This document shows, one piece after another, positions 29,401-35,943 of a stretch of DNA of 64,000 bases. Source of the stretch: Pseudomonas sp. RIT288 (lineage in GTDB: Bacteria > Pseudomonadota > Gammaproteobacteria > Pseudomonadales > Pseudomonadaceae); assembly GCF_000631985.1 (NCBI RefSeq), contig NZ_JFYN01000013.1:62001-126000 (forward strand). Direction: 5' to 3'. The notes under the pieces were generated by a model. The model ran no database searches. It had not been told where the DNA came from and was given only the letters and a program-made list of their open reading frames with translations. The position numbers and the translations under genes were made by a program. Each line of letters begins with the position of its first letter. Position 1 is the stretch's first letter.

Positions 29401-29556
29401 CGGGCCATTGAGATCCAGGTATCCGCCGATGTTATACAGCGGCGAATCCCCGCGACTCAGCTGATCCAGCCAGATATCCAGCTGCGCAGCGGTCAGCGGA
29501 TACGTCTGGAACGATGCGGACGGCGTGGCCACCGAAGGGGCAGAAATAGGCGGCAT
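23143..29556 (-). CDS. NRPS1: lipopeptide synthetase, modules 1-2 with lipo-initiation domain
   Basis: Initiating synthetase of 2137 aa. The ATG at 29556 is preceded by AGAAGGATCTT, a good ribosome binding site. Residues 15-440 form a starter C domain (HHLIVDGWG), which in this family joins a beta-hydroxy fatty acid to the first amino acid. An A domain with a Leu pocket and a T domain (Ser1002) follow. Module 2 has a dual C/E-type domain, an A domain with an acidic-residue pocket, and a T domain (Ser2079). The C-terminus is a short basic tail ending TRKRRL, with no thioesterase. It is divergent from the LuxR gene at 30048 and upstream of NRPS2 and NRPS3. Confidence 0.96.
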   Translation of the reverse strand: MPPISAPSVATPSASFQTYPLTAAQLDIWLDQLSRGDSPLYNIGGYLDLNGPLDPARMQAALELLVARHDALRTILLPGAGADGLPLQQFARSVMVPMPIDDVSAHSDPESAARALVQARIDQPFVLDGGCLLRFLLIRLDEQRHWLSVQAHHLIVDGWGFGAMFKSLDEIYNALAHSQPTPVSAPSYIDFIEDNARYQASPRYAQDRAYWLDKYRQLPEPLLLPRHQQSLAGQTAQTQVYAQPLPALLHERMQQVAREYGASAFHVQLAALHVYFSRTAQRDEWVVGLPILNRSGARFKSTLGLFAQVSAVRMGFGRQCTFAELVRAIRDELRQDFRHQRYPVSEMNRALGLLREERSQLFEVTVSYEQGTHDYRYGEASGRIIKASNVEEATPLAVHLLSNLTNDDARLYLIYSEAYFNADEVKALAERWLLILEQGLEAVNLAVADFDLSTPEETALLQQWNATRVQYPAPTTLHQRFEAQATLRPQALAAVDQGQSLTYADLNQRANALAHHLLDLGVRPDDRVAIVARRGLDTLVGLLAILKAGAAYVPLDPAHPAERLSYLLEDSAPIAVLTQRALRGLLPALSVPVIELDRPSWSAANIGAPKVPGLTPANLAYVIYTSGSTGLPKGVMVEHRTLCNLVDWHADVFDLRAGSHTSSLAGFGFDAMAWEVWPALCVGAILHLAPVSEGNEDIDALLDWWRAQPLDVSFLPTPIAEYAFSRQLDHPTLRTLLIGGDRLRQFPRQQSFEVINNYGPTEATVVATSGRIHAGQALHIGKPVSNATVYLLDEQQQPVPLGVTGELYVGGDGVARGYLNRAELSAERFLLDPFSAEPGARLYRTGDLARWRADGNLEYLGRNDDQVKIRGIRIEPGEIESALTRHAAVREAVVLVRDGQLLAWFTEQAPLDINELHAYLKTRLSSAMLPSAYVRLPALPLTANGKVDRKALPAPGAEDLIRREYEAPQGEVEIALAQIWADVLQVERVGRHDHFFELGGHSLLAVTLIERMRQLDLSSDVRVLFSQPTLAALAASVGSGREIEVPANRIAADCTHITPEMLPLVQLQQTDIERIVATVPGGAANVQDIYPLAPLQEGILYHYITAEQGDPYLLQSQLAFDSLERVEAFATALREVMARHDILRTSVLWEGLTTPVQVVWRDAILPLQEIELDPANGPIIEQLHARFNARRYRLDVSQAPLMRLVYARDPALDRVVGILLFHHLAMDHIALEVMRGEMQASLSGQVVALAPPVPYRNYVAQTRLGVSEQEHEAFFREQLADIDEPTLPFGLQEVQGDGRGIDEAQQALPADVYQRLRTQARHAGVSVASLIHLAWARVLAATSGQQRVVFGTVLMGRLQGGEGADRALGVFINSLPLRIDVDAGVLDAVRATHARLTALLGHEHASLALAQRCSGVASPSPLFSALLNYRHSDESELLEPSSQAWQGIETLANEERTNYPLTMSVDDFGNGLRLTGRAVAQIGAQRICGYMQAALSGLVQALEQTPQQPLNRLPILPPEELQRLLITFNATKVDCPLDQPLHRLFEAQVRRKPEAIALQSGERSLTYRELNERANRLAHHLRELGVQPDSRVAICVERGLDLIVGLLGILKAGGAYVPLDPDYPLERLNYMLQDSAPVALLVQGATRQLLGEPGVTLINLEHGSWEQQPSGNPQVPGLNASNLAYMIYTSGSTGLPKGVMIEHRSACNMVHWGAQISPPTEHGALLQKAPFSFDSSVWEIFWPLCSGMRLVLARPDGNRDSAYVVQTIREQQVTVVKFVPALLQQFIEQDGVEQCISLTDVLNGGGELSAALARQVRDRLPWVRLHNVYGPTETTVDSTSWTLEPHMPVPDNVVPIGTALSNTRLYVLDAYGQPVPQGVSGELHIGGVGVARGYHKLPEMQAERFIDSPFVAGDRLYRTGDLARYNNHGELEFLGRNDFQIKLRGLRLEPGEIEARLIEHPAIRQAVVMVRDERLVAWYTVRSGVEVPHLEALRAHVLERLPEYMVPGAFVLLDALPLTPNDKIDRKALPEPGADAVINRPYVAPEGEVETALAQIWGEVLGVEQVGRHDNFFELGGHSLLAVSLVARMRQSGLHTDARALFSQPTLAALALGTTPEAQQVFIPQTTIPSLTRKRRL
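26450..29556 (-). other. NRPS module 1: Cstart-A(Leu)-T
   Basis: The starter condensation domain lacks the usual upstream T-domain linker and begins within about 15 residues of the start (YPLTAAQLDIWL). Its catalytic motif is HHLIVDG. The A pocket reads DAWFLGNVVK, Leu. T-domain Ser is at 26551-26553. Boundaries are approximate. Confidence 0.86.
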
Positions 29557-30047
29557 AAGATCCTTCTCATGTGATTTTGCGCCTATTCAAGCATCGGCCA
29601 CGATGCCGACATGACACGTAAAACCCGGACAACCCTGCGCCTCCCGGCGCTGGCCTGTCAGCACTTGTTGACGCTGATCGACTGGGAACTGGTTAAAAGT
29701 TCGGAGAGGAAAGACTGAAAATCTTGTAGGAAAAATGCCACACGCCAGCGCTGCCATCGACCTGCGTCATGACCTCGCAAAAACGCAACTGCCCCGGTTT
29801 TCAGGGTCTTGCCGTGACCAAACAGTCACGCGATGCGCAACGCCTGTGCCAGCGGGCGTCAGAAGCCCGGCGCCAACTTTCAGAAATGATGGCACTTTGT
29901 GTCCCTGTTTTCCCCTACAGACGCAGGACAAATCCATAGGCTTAAATCCCGCCCCAGATCAGTTTCAAGGAGAGACGATTGCGTGGGCGGCTTTTGCATA
30001 AACAGCGGACGACTCGGTGATGACTCGGAACCAGGGATGACAAGGAT
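29557..30047. promoter_or_regulatory. Divergent control region between NRPS1 and luxR
   Basis: This 491-bp non-coding region between the divergently transcribed NRPS1 and LuxR-type regulator must contain both promoters. Visible structure includes a perfect 6-bp inverted repeat with a 6-bp spacer (CGTGACCAAACAGTCACG, 29813-29830) and a looser TGTCCCTG...CAGGACA repeat (29900-29940). Neither can be tied to a known regulator by eye. No ORF here looks real. Confidence 0.6.
29813..29830. promoter_or_regulatory. Palindrome, candidate operator
   Basis: CGTGAC, six bases, GTCACG. It sits 256 bp upstream of NRPS1 and 217 bp upstream of the regulator gene, a reasonable place for a dyad bound by a LuxR-type protein. 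The function is inferred from position and symmetry only. Confidence 0.35.
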
Positions 30048-30842
30048 ATGAATCTGACCGGCAGCATTCGCAACATGGAAAACCCGCACTTCTACTGGCA
30101 ACTGGGAGAACTGATTGCCAGTACCGGCGACGATCATTTCGCCAGCAACATGTTCCAGTTGGTCGACACCCTGGTGCCGGTCAATCGCGTCGATCTCAGC
30201 GAGTGGACGCTGGACGAACGTCAGGCCAGCGTGGTCGAGATCAAGGCGCTGGGCAGCGCCGGTCTGCCGCAGACCTTCCCGCCACCGGACCCGTTGAAGA
30301 GTCCGGACGATCATCCGTTGTTGCAGAAGATGATCGAGATGAATGATTCGCTGCTGATTCAACTCAAAACGTCGCTCCAGCCGCAACATCCGCAGCACAG
30401 CGTGCACCAGTGCAATCTGGTGTCCCGCACCTCGAATCGCCGCTGTGTCATCTCGTTCTACCGTCCGCATACGCAACGGGTGTTTTCCCTGCCGGAGCTG
30501 TCATTTCTCAAAAGCCTGTCCGACACCCTGCTGCCGCTGATCGAGCGCCACGCGCAGCTCAGTCGGCAGATCGTCGCCAAACCGCCGCGCCTGCCCTTGG
30601 CCGACCTGGAACAGGCGCCTTTGCAGCAGGTGTTCGACGAACGCCTGGCGCTGGGCGGCATTGTGCTGTCGGCGCGGGAGAAAGAAGTCTGTCTGGGTCT
30701 GTTGACCGGCGGCACCGTACCGCTGTTGGCCGAGAAGCTGCGGGTCAAGAGCAGTTCCGTCGAGACCTACCTCAAACGGGCGACCGCCAAACTGGGGGTC
30801 AGCGGACGGCATGGTCTGGCGCGCTGGATGGCCGGGGCGTAA
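30048..30842 (+). CDS. LuxR-type transcriptional regulator of the lipopeptide cluster
   Basis: Protein of 264 aa with a C-terminal LuxR helix-turn-helix (about residues 205-260; LSAREKEVCLGLLTGG, then the recognition segment KSSSVETYLKRATAKLGV). The N-terminal 200 residues show no clear autoinducer-binding or receiver domain, as in the SalA/SyrF/ViscAR-like regulators beside Pseudomonas lipopeptide genes. The start is ATG at 30048 with AAGGA close upstream. It is divergent from NRPS1 and probably activates it; the Gac/Rsm system commonly acts through such regulators, but no direct evidence of this is visible here. Confidence 0.9.
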   Translation: MNLTGSIRNMENPHFYWQLGELIASTGDDHFASNMFQLVDTLVPVNRVDLSEWTLDERQASVVEIKALGSAGLPQTFPPPDPLKSPDDHPLLQKMIEMNDSLLIQLKTSLQPQHPQHSVHQCNLVSRTSNRRCVISFYRPHTQRVFSLPELSFLKSLSDTLLPLIERHAQLSRQIVAKPPRLPLADLEQAPLQQVFDERLALGGIVLSAREKEVCLGLLTGGTVPLLAEKLRVKSSSVETYLKRATAKLGVSGRHGLARWMAGA

Positions 30843-30926
30843 CCGCGCGGTCGTGTTTCAACGGTGTTCGATGGTGGTGTGGGGACGCAGTGCCCGGCAC
30901 GTGTTTTTTCTGCATGAGAGCGTTCG

Positions 30927-32333
30927 ATGCTGCGCATTTCCCTGCTGTCCCTCGCCGTCCTGTTGGCCGGATGTTCGTTGATTCCCGATTATCAGCGCCC
31001 TGCTTCACCGAGCGCTGCGCAGTATCCGCAAGGCGCCGTTTCCCCGGCCCCGACACCCGCCGCAGCGCGCACTGAAGACTGGCGCACGCTGTTCAACGAC
31101 CCGGCGTTGCAACAGTTGATCGAAAGCGCGCTGGTGAACAATCGCGACCTGCGGGTGGCGGCGTTGAACGTCGAGGCGTTTCAGGCGCAGTACCGGATCC
31201 AGCGCGCCGATCTGCTGCCAGCGGTGTCGGCCAATGCCAGCGAGTCGCGCCAGCGCCTGCCGCCCAGCGTGACCCGCAGCAAAGCCATGATCAATTCGAC
31301 CTATGCGGTGAACCTGGGTGTCAGTGCCTATGAACTGGATTTTTTCGGCCGGGTGCGCAGCCTCAGCGAGCAGGCGCTGCAAACCTGGCTGGCGACCGAA
31401 CAGGCGCGGCGCAGTGCCGAGCTGAGTCTGGTGGCCAACGTCGCCAATGCCTACCTGACCTGGCGCGCCGACCAGGAGTTGCTTGAACTGACGCGCCAGA
31501 CCCTGGCCGCCGATGAGCAAAGCCTGCGCCTGACCACGCGCAACCGCGACGCCGGCAAGTCTTCGGCGCTGGAACAGGCGCAGGCGCAAACCAGCGTCGA
31601 CCGTTCGCGAGCCAATCTGGCGCGATACAAACGTCAGGTGGCGCAGGATCTGAACAGCCTGACGCTGCTGGTTGGCACGCAAGTCCCCGAGCAACTGCCG
31701 GCGCAACCACTGGCCAGCGACCTGGTCCAGCAACTGCCGGCCGGGTTGCCCTCGGATCTGCTGCAACGGCGCCCGGACATTCTGCAGGCCGAGTACAAAC
31801 TGAAAGCGGCCAACGCCAATATCGGCGCGGCGCGGGCGGCGTTTTTCCCCAGTGTCAGCCTGACGGCCAGCGCTGGCACCTCCAGCCGCGATCTCTCCGG
31901 ACTGTTCAGCGGTGGCTCCGGGGCGTGGACGTTCCAGCCGCAAATCAACCTGCCGATTTTCAACGCCGGCAGCCTGCGCGCGAGCCTGGATTATTCGAAA
32001 CTGCAGAAAGACGTCGCGATCGCCGAATACGAAAAATCGATTCAAACCGCGTTTCAGGAAGTCGCCGATGGCCTGGCGGCGCGCAGCACTTATCAGCAGC
32101 AATTGCAGGCGCAACGCGATCTGGTACAGGCCACTCAGGACTACTACAACCTGGCGCAGCACCGCTATCAGAACGGTGTCGACAGCAGCCTGACGTTTCT
32201 CGATGCGCAACGTTCACTGTTCAGTTCGCAGCAGGGCTTGATCACTGATCGCCTCGCGCAGCTGGTCGCCGAGGTCAACCTGTACACCGCGCTGGGCGGT
32301 GGCTGGCGGGCCGATGAGGCGAATCTTCAGTAG
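30927..32333 (+). CDS. Outer-membrane efflux lipoprotein, NodT/OprM family
   Basis: Protein of 468 aa. It starts with a lipoprotein signal ending LAGCS (acylated Cys16) and contains two TolC/OEP repeats, including DLLQRRPDILQAEYKL and the region FFPSVSLTASAG. It would form the outer-membrane channel of a tripartite exporter. No membrane fusion or inner-membrane pump gene is next to it; in related lipopeptide clusters a MacAB-type pair lies downstream of the last NRPS gene, outside this window. It sits 84 bp after the LuxR gene on the same strand and may be co-transcribed. A role in lipopeptide export is inferred from context. Confidence 0.92.
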   Translation: MLRISLLSLAVLLAGCSLIPDYQRPASPSAAQYPQGAVSPAPTPAAARTEDWRTLFNDPALQQLIESALVNNRDLRVAALNVEAFQAQYRIQRADLLPAVSANASESRQRLPPSVTRSKAMINSTYAVNLGVSAYELDFFGRVRSLSEQALQTWLATEQARRSAELSLVANVANAYLTWRADQELLELTRQTLAADEQSLRLTTRNRDAGKSSALEQAQAQTSVDRSRANLARYKRQVAQDLNSLTLLVGTQVPEQLPAQPLASDLVQQLPAGLPSDLLQRRPDILQAEYKLKAANANIGAARAAFFPSVSLTASAGTSSRDLSGLFSGGSGAWTFQPQINLPIFNAGSLRASLDYSKLQKDVAIAEYEKSIQTAFQEVADGLAARSTYQQQLQAQRDLVQATQDYYNLAQHRYQNGVDSSLTFLDAQRSLFSSQQGLITDRLAQLVAEVNLYTALGGGWRADEANLQ

Positions 32334-32489
32334 TCCGTCGTCACTTTTTCTTACACCTTTTGTCGCCCGATCCTGCGCCGCGCGGCGATCCGTGGCCGGC
32401 GTCTGCCGTCAGTTTGGTATCATGCGCCGCTTTTACGGTTAACCCCCCGCCAGTCCTGCCGACTGACGGGCTGCAAAAGGCGGTATTAG

Positions 32490-33095
32490 ATGACGGCTTT
32501 GTTGACTCGCCGCAAGGTGCTTGCGGGAATGGGCGTGCTGGGCCTGGGCCTGCTTGCCGGCTGCGACACCCGTGGCCAACTGTCGTACAAGTACGGCAAG
32601 GACCTGAGTGACAAGATCCTCGGGCGCACCTTCAAGCTGAAGAACACCGATGGCGAAACCATGACGCTGTCGAGCTTTCGCGGGATGATGCCGATGATCT
32701 TCTTCGGCTTCACCCAATGCCCGGCGGTGTGCCCGACCACCCTCGCCCGCGCCGCGCAAATCAAGAAGCTGATGGGCAAGGACGGCGACCGTCTGCAGGT
32801 GATCTTCATCACCCTCGACCCGGAACGCGACACGCCGCAGATCCTCGACGCCTACGTCAAAGCCTTCGACCCGAGCTTCGTCGCGCTGTACGGCACGCTG
32901 GAAGAAACCCAGGCCACCGCCAAGGAATTCGACGTGTTCTTCGAGAAGGTGCCGGCGGGTGACACCTACACCATCTCCCACACGTCCACCAGTTACGTCT
33001 ACGACTCGCGCGGCCAGTTGCGCATGGGTCTGTCTGTATCGCTTTCGGCACAAGAGTGCACGGAAGATTTGCTCACCGTTATGGAGGTCTGCTGA
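32490..33095 (+). CDS. SCO1/SenC family copper-binding protein
   Basis: Protein of 201 aa with a thioredoxin-like fold. The N-terminus has a twin-arginine-like stretch (TRRKVLAG) and a lipobox (LLAGC, Cys25), so it should be an envelope lipoprotein. The copper ligands of the family are present: Cys77 and Cys81 in TQCPAVCP and His164 in TISHTSTSYVYD; DPERDT is also conserved. SCO proteins deliver copper to, or reduce, the CuA site of cytochrome c oxidase. The stop overlaps the start of the PCu(A)C gene by one base (TGATG), so the two are one translational unit. Confidence 0.93.
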   Translation: MTALLTRRKVLAGMGVLGLGLLAGCDTRGQLSYKYGKDLSDKILGRTFKLKNTDGETMTLSSFRGMMPMIFFGFTQCPAVCPTTLARAAQIKKLMGKDGDRLQVIFITLDPERDTPQILDAYVKAFDPSFVALYGTLEETQATAKEFDVFFEKVPAGDTYTISHTSTSYVYDSRGQLRMGLSVSLSAQECTEDLLTVMEVC

Positions 33096-33574
33096 TGCAC
33101 CCCGTTTTGAACAACATCAAACGCGCCGTTTGCGCTCTGTCCCTGCTGGGCCTGGCTTTTCAGGCCAGTGCTCAGACCAGGGTCGACGACGCCTGGGTGC
33201 GTGCGACCGTGCCGACCCAATCGGCCAGCGGCGCGTTCATGACCGTCACTGCGGACAGCGACAGCAAGCTGCTGAGCGTTGCCTCGCCGGTGGCCAAAGA
33301 TGTGCAAATCCACGAAATGTCGATGAAGAACGACGTGATGAGCATGGGCCCGGTCAAGTCGGTCGACCTGCCGGCCGGCAAAGCCGTCACCTTCGACCCG
33401 AACGGCTACCACGTGATGCTGATGGGCCTGACCGGCCAGCTCAAGGAAGGCGAAAGCGTACCGCTGACCCTGACCGTGGAAAACGCCAAGGGCGAGAAGC
33501 AGACCGTCGAAGTCAAAGCCGAAGTCCGTGCGCTGACGCACATGGAAGGTCACGATCACAGCAAGATGCATTGA
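33095..33574 (+). CDS. PCu(A)C family periplasmic copper chaperone
   Basis: Protein of 159 aa with a signal peptide (cleavage near AQT, residues 25-28). The family motif H-x10-M-x21-H-x-M is complete: His73, Met84, His106, Met108. The tail HMEGHDHSKMH adds further His/Met ligands. These proteins bind Cu(I) in the periplasm and pass it to SCO or to the CuA site. The ATG at 33095 was chosen over upstream in-frame codons because it begins the signal peptide and overlaps the SCO stop. Confidence 0.93.
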   Translation: MHPVLNNIKRAVCALSLLGLAFQASAQTRVDDAWVRATVPTQSASGAFMTVTADSDSKLLSVASPVAKDVQIHEMSMKNDVMSMGPVKSVDLPAGKAVTFDPNGYHVMLMGLTGQLKEGESVPLTLTVENAKGEKQTVEVKAEVRALTHMEGHDHSKMH

Positions 33575-33591
33575 TCTGACTTTGCGGCAAT

Positions 33592-33629
33592 AAAAAGGGG
33601 CGGCCTGATCGATCAGGCCGCCCCTTTTT
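33592..33629. terminator. Bidirectional rho-independent terminator
   Basis: A perfect palindrome with an A-run on the left and a T-run on the right (AAAAAGGGGCGGCC...GGCCGCCCCTTTTT) lies between the convergent PCu(A)C gene and the membrane protein gene ending at 33641. It can terminate both. Confidence 0.93.
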
Positions 33630-33640
33630 TATCGCGCATG

Positions 33641-34135
33641 TCAGCCGCGCTTGCGGGCCAGTGCGTTGCGCACGCTATCTCTCGACATCCCCGGGCGCGA
33701 TGGCGCCGCAGTTTTCTCCACGGGCGCCGCAGCCAACTGCTGCTTGCGCTTCAACACCTGACTCCAGCGATAACCGAGATAGCCGGCCGCCGCAAAGAAT
33801 CCCAGCCAACCGGTCATCAGATTGATAACCGTCCACAGCCCGAGGGTGATCAGCACGGTTTTCCAGGTGAACAACTTCAGGTTGTTGTCGACAGGCACCG
33901 TTTCAACGGACGCCTGCTGCGCCAGCGGAATCTGCTGCACCCCATCCAGATCAAAGCGCAATGAGAAGTCCGCTGCCGGTACCTGGACATTTATTTGATT
34001 GCCTTCAGCGGTATGCACCCGCACTTCGCCATTGACGACCGACACCGAGCTGAAACTGATCTGGGTTTCGTGATGAATCTCGCCGTTGACCAAGGTCAAG
34101 ACCGTTCGTTGCTCGCCATTGGTGGGCTCGCGCAT
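33641..34135 (-). CDS. Hypothetical protein with soluble N-terminal region and two membrane segments
   Basis: Protein of 164 aa, family not recognised. Residues 1-85 are polar, with alternating hydrophobics that suggest beta structure. Residues about 88-125 form two closely spaced hydrophobic segments (LFTWKTVLITLGLW and GWLGFFAAAGYLGY). The C-terminal 35 residues are basic and proline/alanine rich. It is divergent from the small membrane protein/XRE pair with 183 bp between them, so the operator-like palindromes there might act on both sides. Confidence 0.75.
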   Translation of the reverse strand: MREPTNGEQRTVLTLVNGEIHHETQISFSSVSVVNGEVRVHTAEGNQINVQVPAADFSLRFDLDGVQQIPLAQQASVETVPVDNNLKLFTWKTVLITLGLWTVINLMTGWLGFFAAAGYLGYRWSQVLKRKQQLAAAPVEKTAAPSRPGMSRDSVRNALARKRG

Positions 34136-34257
34136 GTCGATTCCTTGAGAACTCCACGTCGAACGACGTGCAAAGGGAAAATCCGTTGGGCTCGAATGCT
34201 ACTGAGTGGCCATTAGGCTGTCCAGCAACAACCTGGTCAAGGCTGATGGAAAGCTTG

Positions 34258-34304
34258 CTTTACATGCGAAAAAAATTTAGCCAGTATGTAAAGGGTCTTT
34301 TACA
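34258..34304 (+). promoter_or_regulatory. Operator-like palindromes upstream of membrane protein/XRE pair
   Basis: Three related half-sites occur in 47 bp: CTTTACAT (34258-34265), ATGTAAAG (34286-34293) and TTTACA (34299-34304). The last two form the perfect dyad TGTAAAGGGTCTTTTACA (34287-34304), ending 14 bp before the ATG at 34319. The first half-site could also be a -35 box (TTTACA) with CAGTAT 17 bp downstream. The layout suits repression, perhaps by the XRE protein of the same operon. Confidence 0.55.
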
Positions 34305-34318
34305 CAGGAAGTTGAAGA

Positions 34319-34693
34319 ATGAATCGGTACTACCTCGAAATGGGCGCAGCGTTGATCCTCTATATGCTGGTGTTGATGGCCTCAGTGATTGCCACGCAAT
34401 ACCTGACGGACGCCAACATTATTCTGCGCTCTGCCGTCGCGCTGACACCGGTTATTCCGGCAGGACTGATGTGCTGGAGCATCGTGCGCAACATGCGGCG
34501 CATGGACGAAATGCATCTGCGTATCCAGTTCGAAGCGCTGGGGTTTGCCTTCGCCGCCTCGGCGCTGCTGACCTTCAGTTACGGTTTTCTGGAAAACGTC
34601 GGCGCCCCACACATACCGTGGACTTGCGTGTGGCCGGTGATGGGCGCCATGTGGATTCTCGGCCTGCAAATCGCTCGACGTCGCTACCAATGA
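34319..34693 (+). CDS. Small four-helix membrane protein, hypothetical
   Basis: Protein of 124 aa with four predicted membrane segments (residues about 7-27, 36-57, 73-93 and 99-118). The motif NMRRMDEMHLRIQ sits in the central cytoplasmic loop. AGGAAG precedes the ATG. The stop overlaps the start of the XRE regulator gene (ATGA), the usual layout of a membrane protein with its XRE partner. The function is unknown; regulation by sequestering the XRE protein at the membrane is one possibility. Confidence 0.8.
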   Translation: MNRYYLEMGAALILYMLVLMASVIATQYLTDANIILRSAVALTPVIPAGLMCWSIVRNMRRMDEMHLRIQFEALGFAFAASALLTFSYGFLENVGAPHIPWTCVWPVMGAMWILGLQIARRRYQ

Positions 34694-34887
34694 AAAATCG
34701 CCTCAAGGCGCTGCGCGCCGAACGCAACTGGTCGCAGCTCGATCTGGCTGAACGCCTCAAGGTGTCACGTCAGACGATCAATGCCATCGAAAACGAGCGT
34801 TATGACCCAAGCCTGCCACTGGCCTTTCAAATTGCCCGGGCGTTCGAGTTACCGATTGAAAGCATCTTCGACGACGGTTTGAACTGA
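34690..34887 (+). CDS. Small XRE-family helix-turn-helix regulator
   Basis: Protein of 65 aa, almost entirely one HTH_XRE domain: LKALRAERNWSQLDLAERL, then VSRQTINAIENERYDPS, then PLAFQIARAFELPIESIFD. The ATG at 34690 overlaps the preceding stop by four bases, so translation is coupled. The size and sequence resemble the short YozG/YgzD-type regulators found next to small membrane proteins. Confidence 0.9.
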   Translation: MKNRLKALRAERNWSQLDLAERLKVSRQTINAIENERYDPSLPLAFQIARAFELPIESIFDDGLN

Positions 34888-34926
34888 TCGCCGAATTGGC
34901 CGGCAGTGGGCGCTGCCTGAAAGGTG

Positions 34927-35943
34927 TCAGCTCCCCGCGCCGCCATGCGCCTCCTCAAAGAAGTAATCCTTCCAGCTGCCGGCCTTGTTCTTCAGCACGC
35001 CCAGTTCCTGCAATTTTTCGGCATAGATGAACGTGCGCTGCGGCACCACCGTGAAGTCGATTTCGGGATCGGTGACGATCTTCTCGACCAGCGCCAGCGG
35101 CAGCTTCGACTGTTCGACGCGGATGTACGCCTGAGCGGCGGCGGGTTTGTCGGCCTTGATGATTTTTTCCGCTTCGGCCAACGCGTCGTAGAACGCCTTG
35201 TAGGTCTTGGGATTTTCGTCGTGGAATTTTTCCGTGGTGTAGAGCACGTTGAACGTGGCCTGACCGCCGAGCACGTCGTAGGAACTCAGCACTTTGTGCA
35301 CGTTGGGGTTTTGCAGCGCCTGATACTGGAACGGCGGGCTGGAGAAGTGCGAGTTGATTTCCGAACCGCCGGCAATCAGCGCCGCCGTAGCGTCCGGGTG
35401 CGGCAGGCTGACCGAGATGTCGTCAAATTTCTTGTACTGAGCATTGCCAAATTCCCTGGCCGTTTCGATCTGCAGGGTCCGCGACTGGAACCCCACGCCC
35501 GCCGCCGGCACGGCGATGCGATCCTTGTCGCTGAAATCCTTCAGAGTCCTGATGTTCGGGTTGTTGGTCAGCAGGTAATTGGGCATCGAGCCGAGCGAGG
35601 CAATGGCTTTGACGTTCTGTTTGCCGCGAGTGCGATCCCACACCGTGAGCATCGGCGGCACCCCGGCGGAGACCACGTCCAGCGCGCCGGTCAGCAGCGC
35701 TTCGTTCATGGCAGTGGCGCCGGAGATGCTGTTCCAGTCGACCTTGATCTCCAGCCCCTGCGCCTTGCCGTGTTTTTCAATCAGTTGCTGATCACGAACC
35801 ACGTCGAGAATCAGATAACCGATGCCGAATTGCTGGGCGATGCTGATCTTGCCTTCGGCCTGGGCGCCGCTGCTGAACAGCAGACTGCCCGCCAGAGATG
35901 TGGCCAACAGAGTCAGCGCAGAACGTTTGAACGGTGTGGCCAT
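34927..35943 (-). CDS. ABC transporter substrate-binding protein, NMT1/SsuA-TauA-like
   Basis: Protein of 338 aa with a signal peptide cleaved near SSGAQA-EG (residue about 30). The fold family is suggested by the opening ISIAQQFGIGYLILDV and by GALDVVSAGVPPML; members bind sulfonates, taurine, nitrate or pyrimidine precursors. Substrate cannot be told from sequence. No permease or ATPase gene is adjacent, so it is an orphan binding protein, or its transporter is elsewhere. Confidence 0.88.
   Translation of the reverse strand: MATPFKRSALTLLATSLAGSLLFSSGAQAEGKISIAQQFGIGYLILDVVRDQQLIEKHGKAQGLEIKVDWNSISGATAMNEALLTGALDVVSAGVPPMLTVWDRTRGKQNVKAIASLGSMPNYLLTNNPNIRTLKDFSDKDRIAVPAAGVGFQSRTLQIETAREFGNAQYKKFDDISVSLPHPDATAALIAGGSEINSHFSSPPFQYQALQNPNVHKVLSSYDVLGGQATFNVLYTTEKFHDENPKTYKAFYDALAEAEKIIKADKPAAAQAYIRVEQSKLPLALVEKIVTDPEIDFTVVPQRTFIYAEKLQELGVLKNKAGSWKDYFFEEAHGGAGS

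Noticed and set aside
1..29556. Many recurring sequence blocks about 3.2 kb apart
   Set aside because: They are homologous NRPS modules (T, C and A core motifs), not a CRISPR array, transposon or satellite repeat.
29900..29940. TGTCCCTG...CAGGACA repeat as a syr-syp-type box
   Set aside because: The arms differ by one base in length and the spacer (26 bases) is far longer than the 4-base centre of known boxes.
30843..30926. Possible small gene between luxR and the NodT-type gene
   Set aside because: The 84 bp contain no start with a ribosome binding site and no credible frame of their own.
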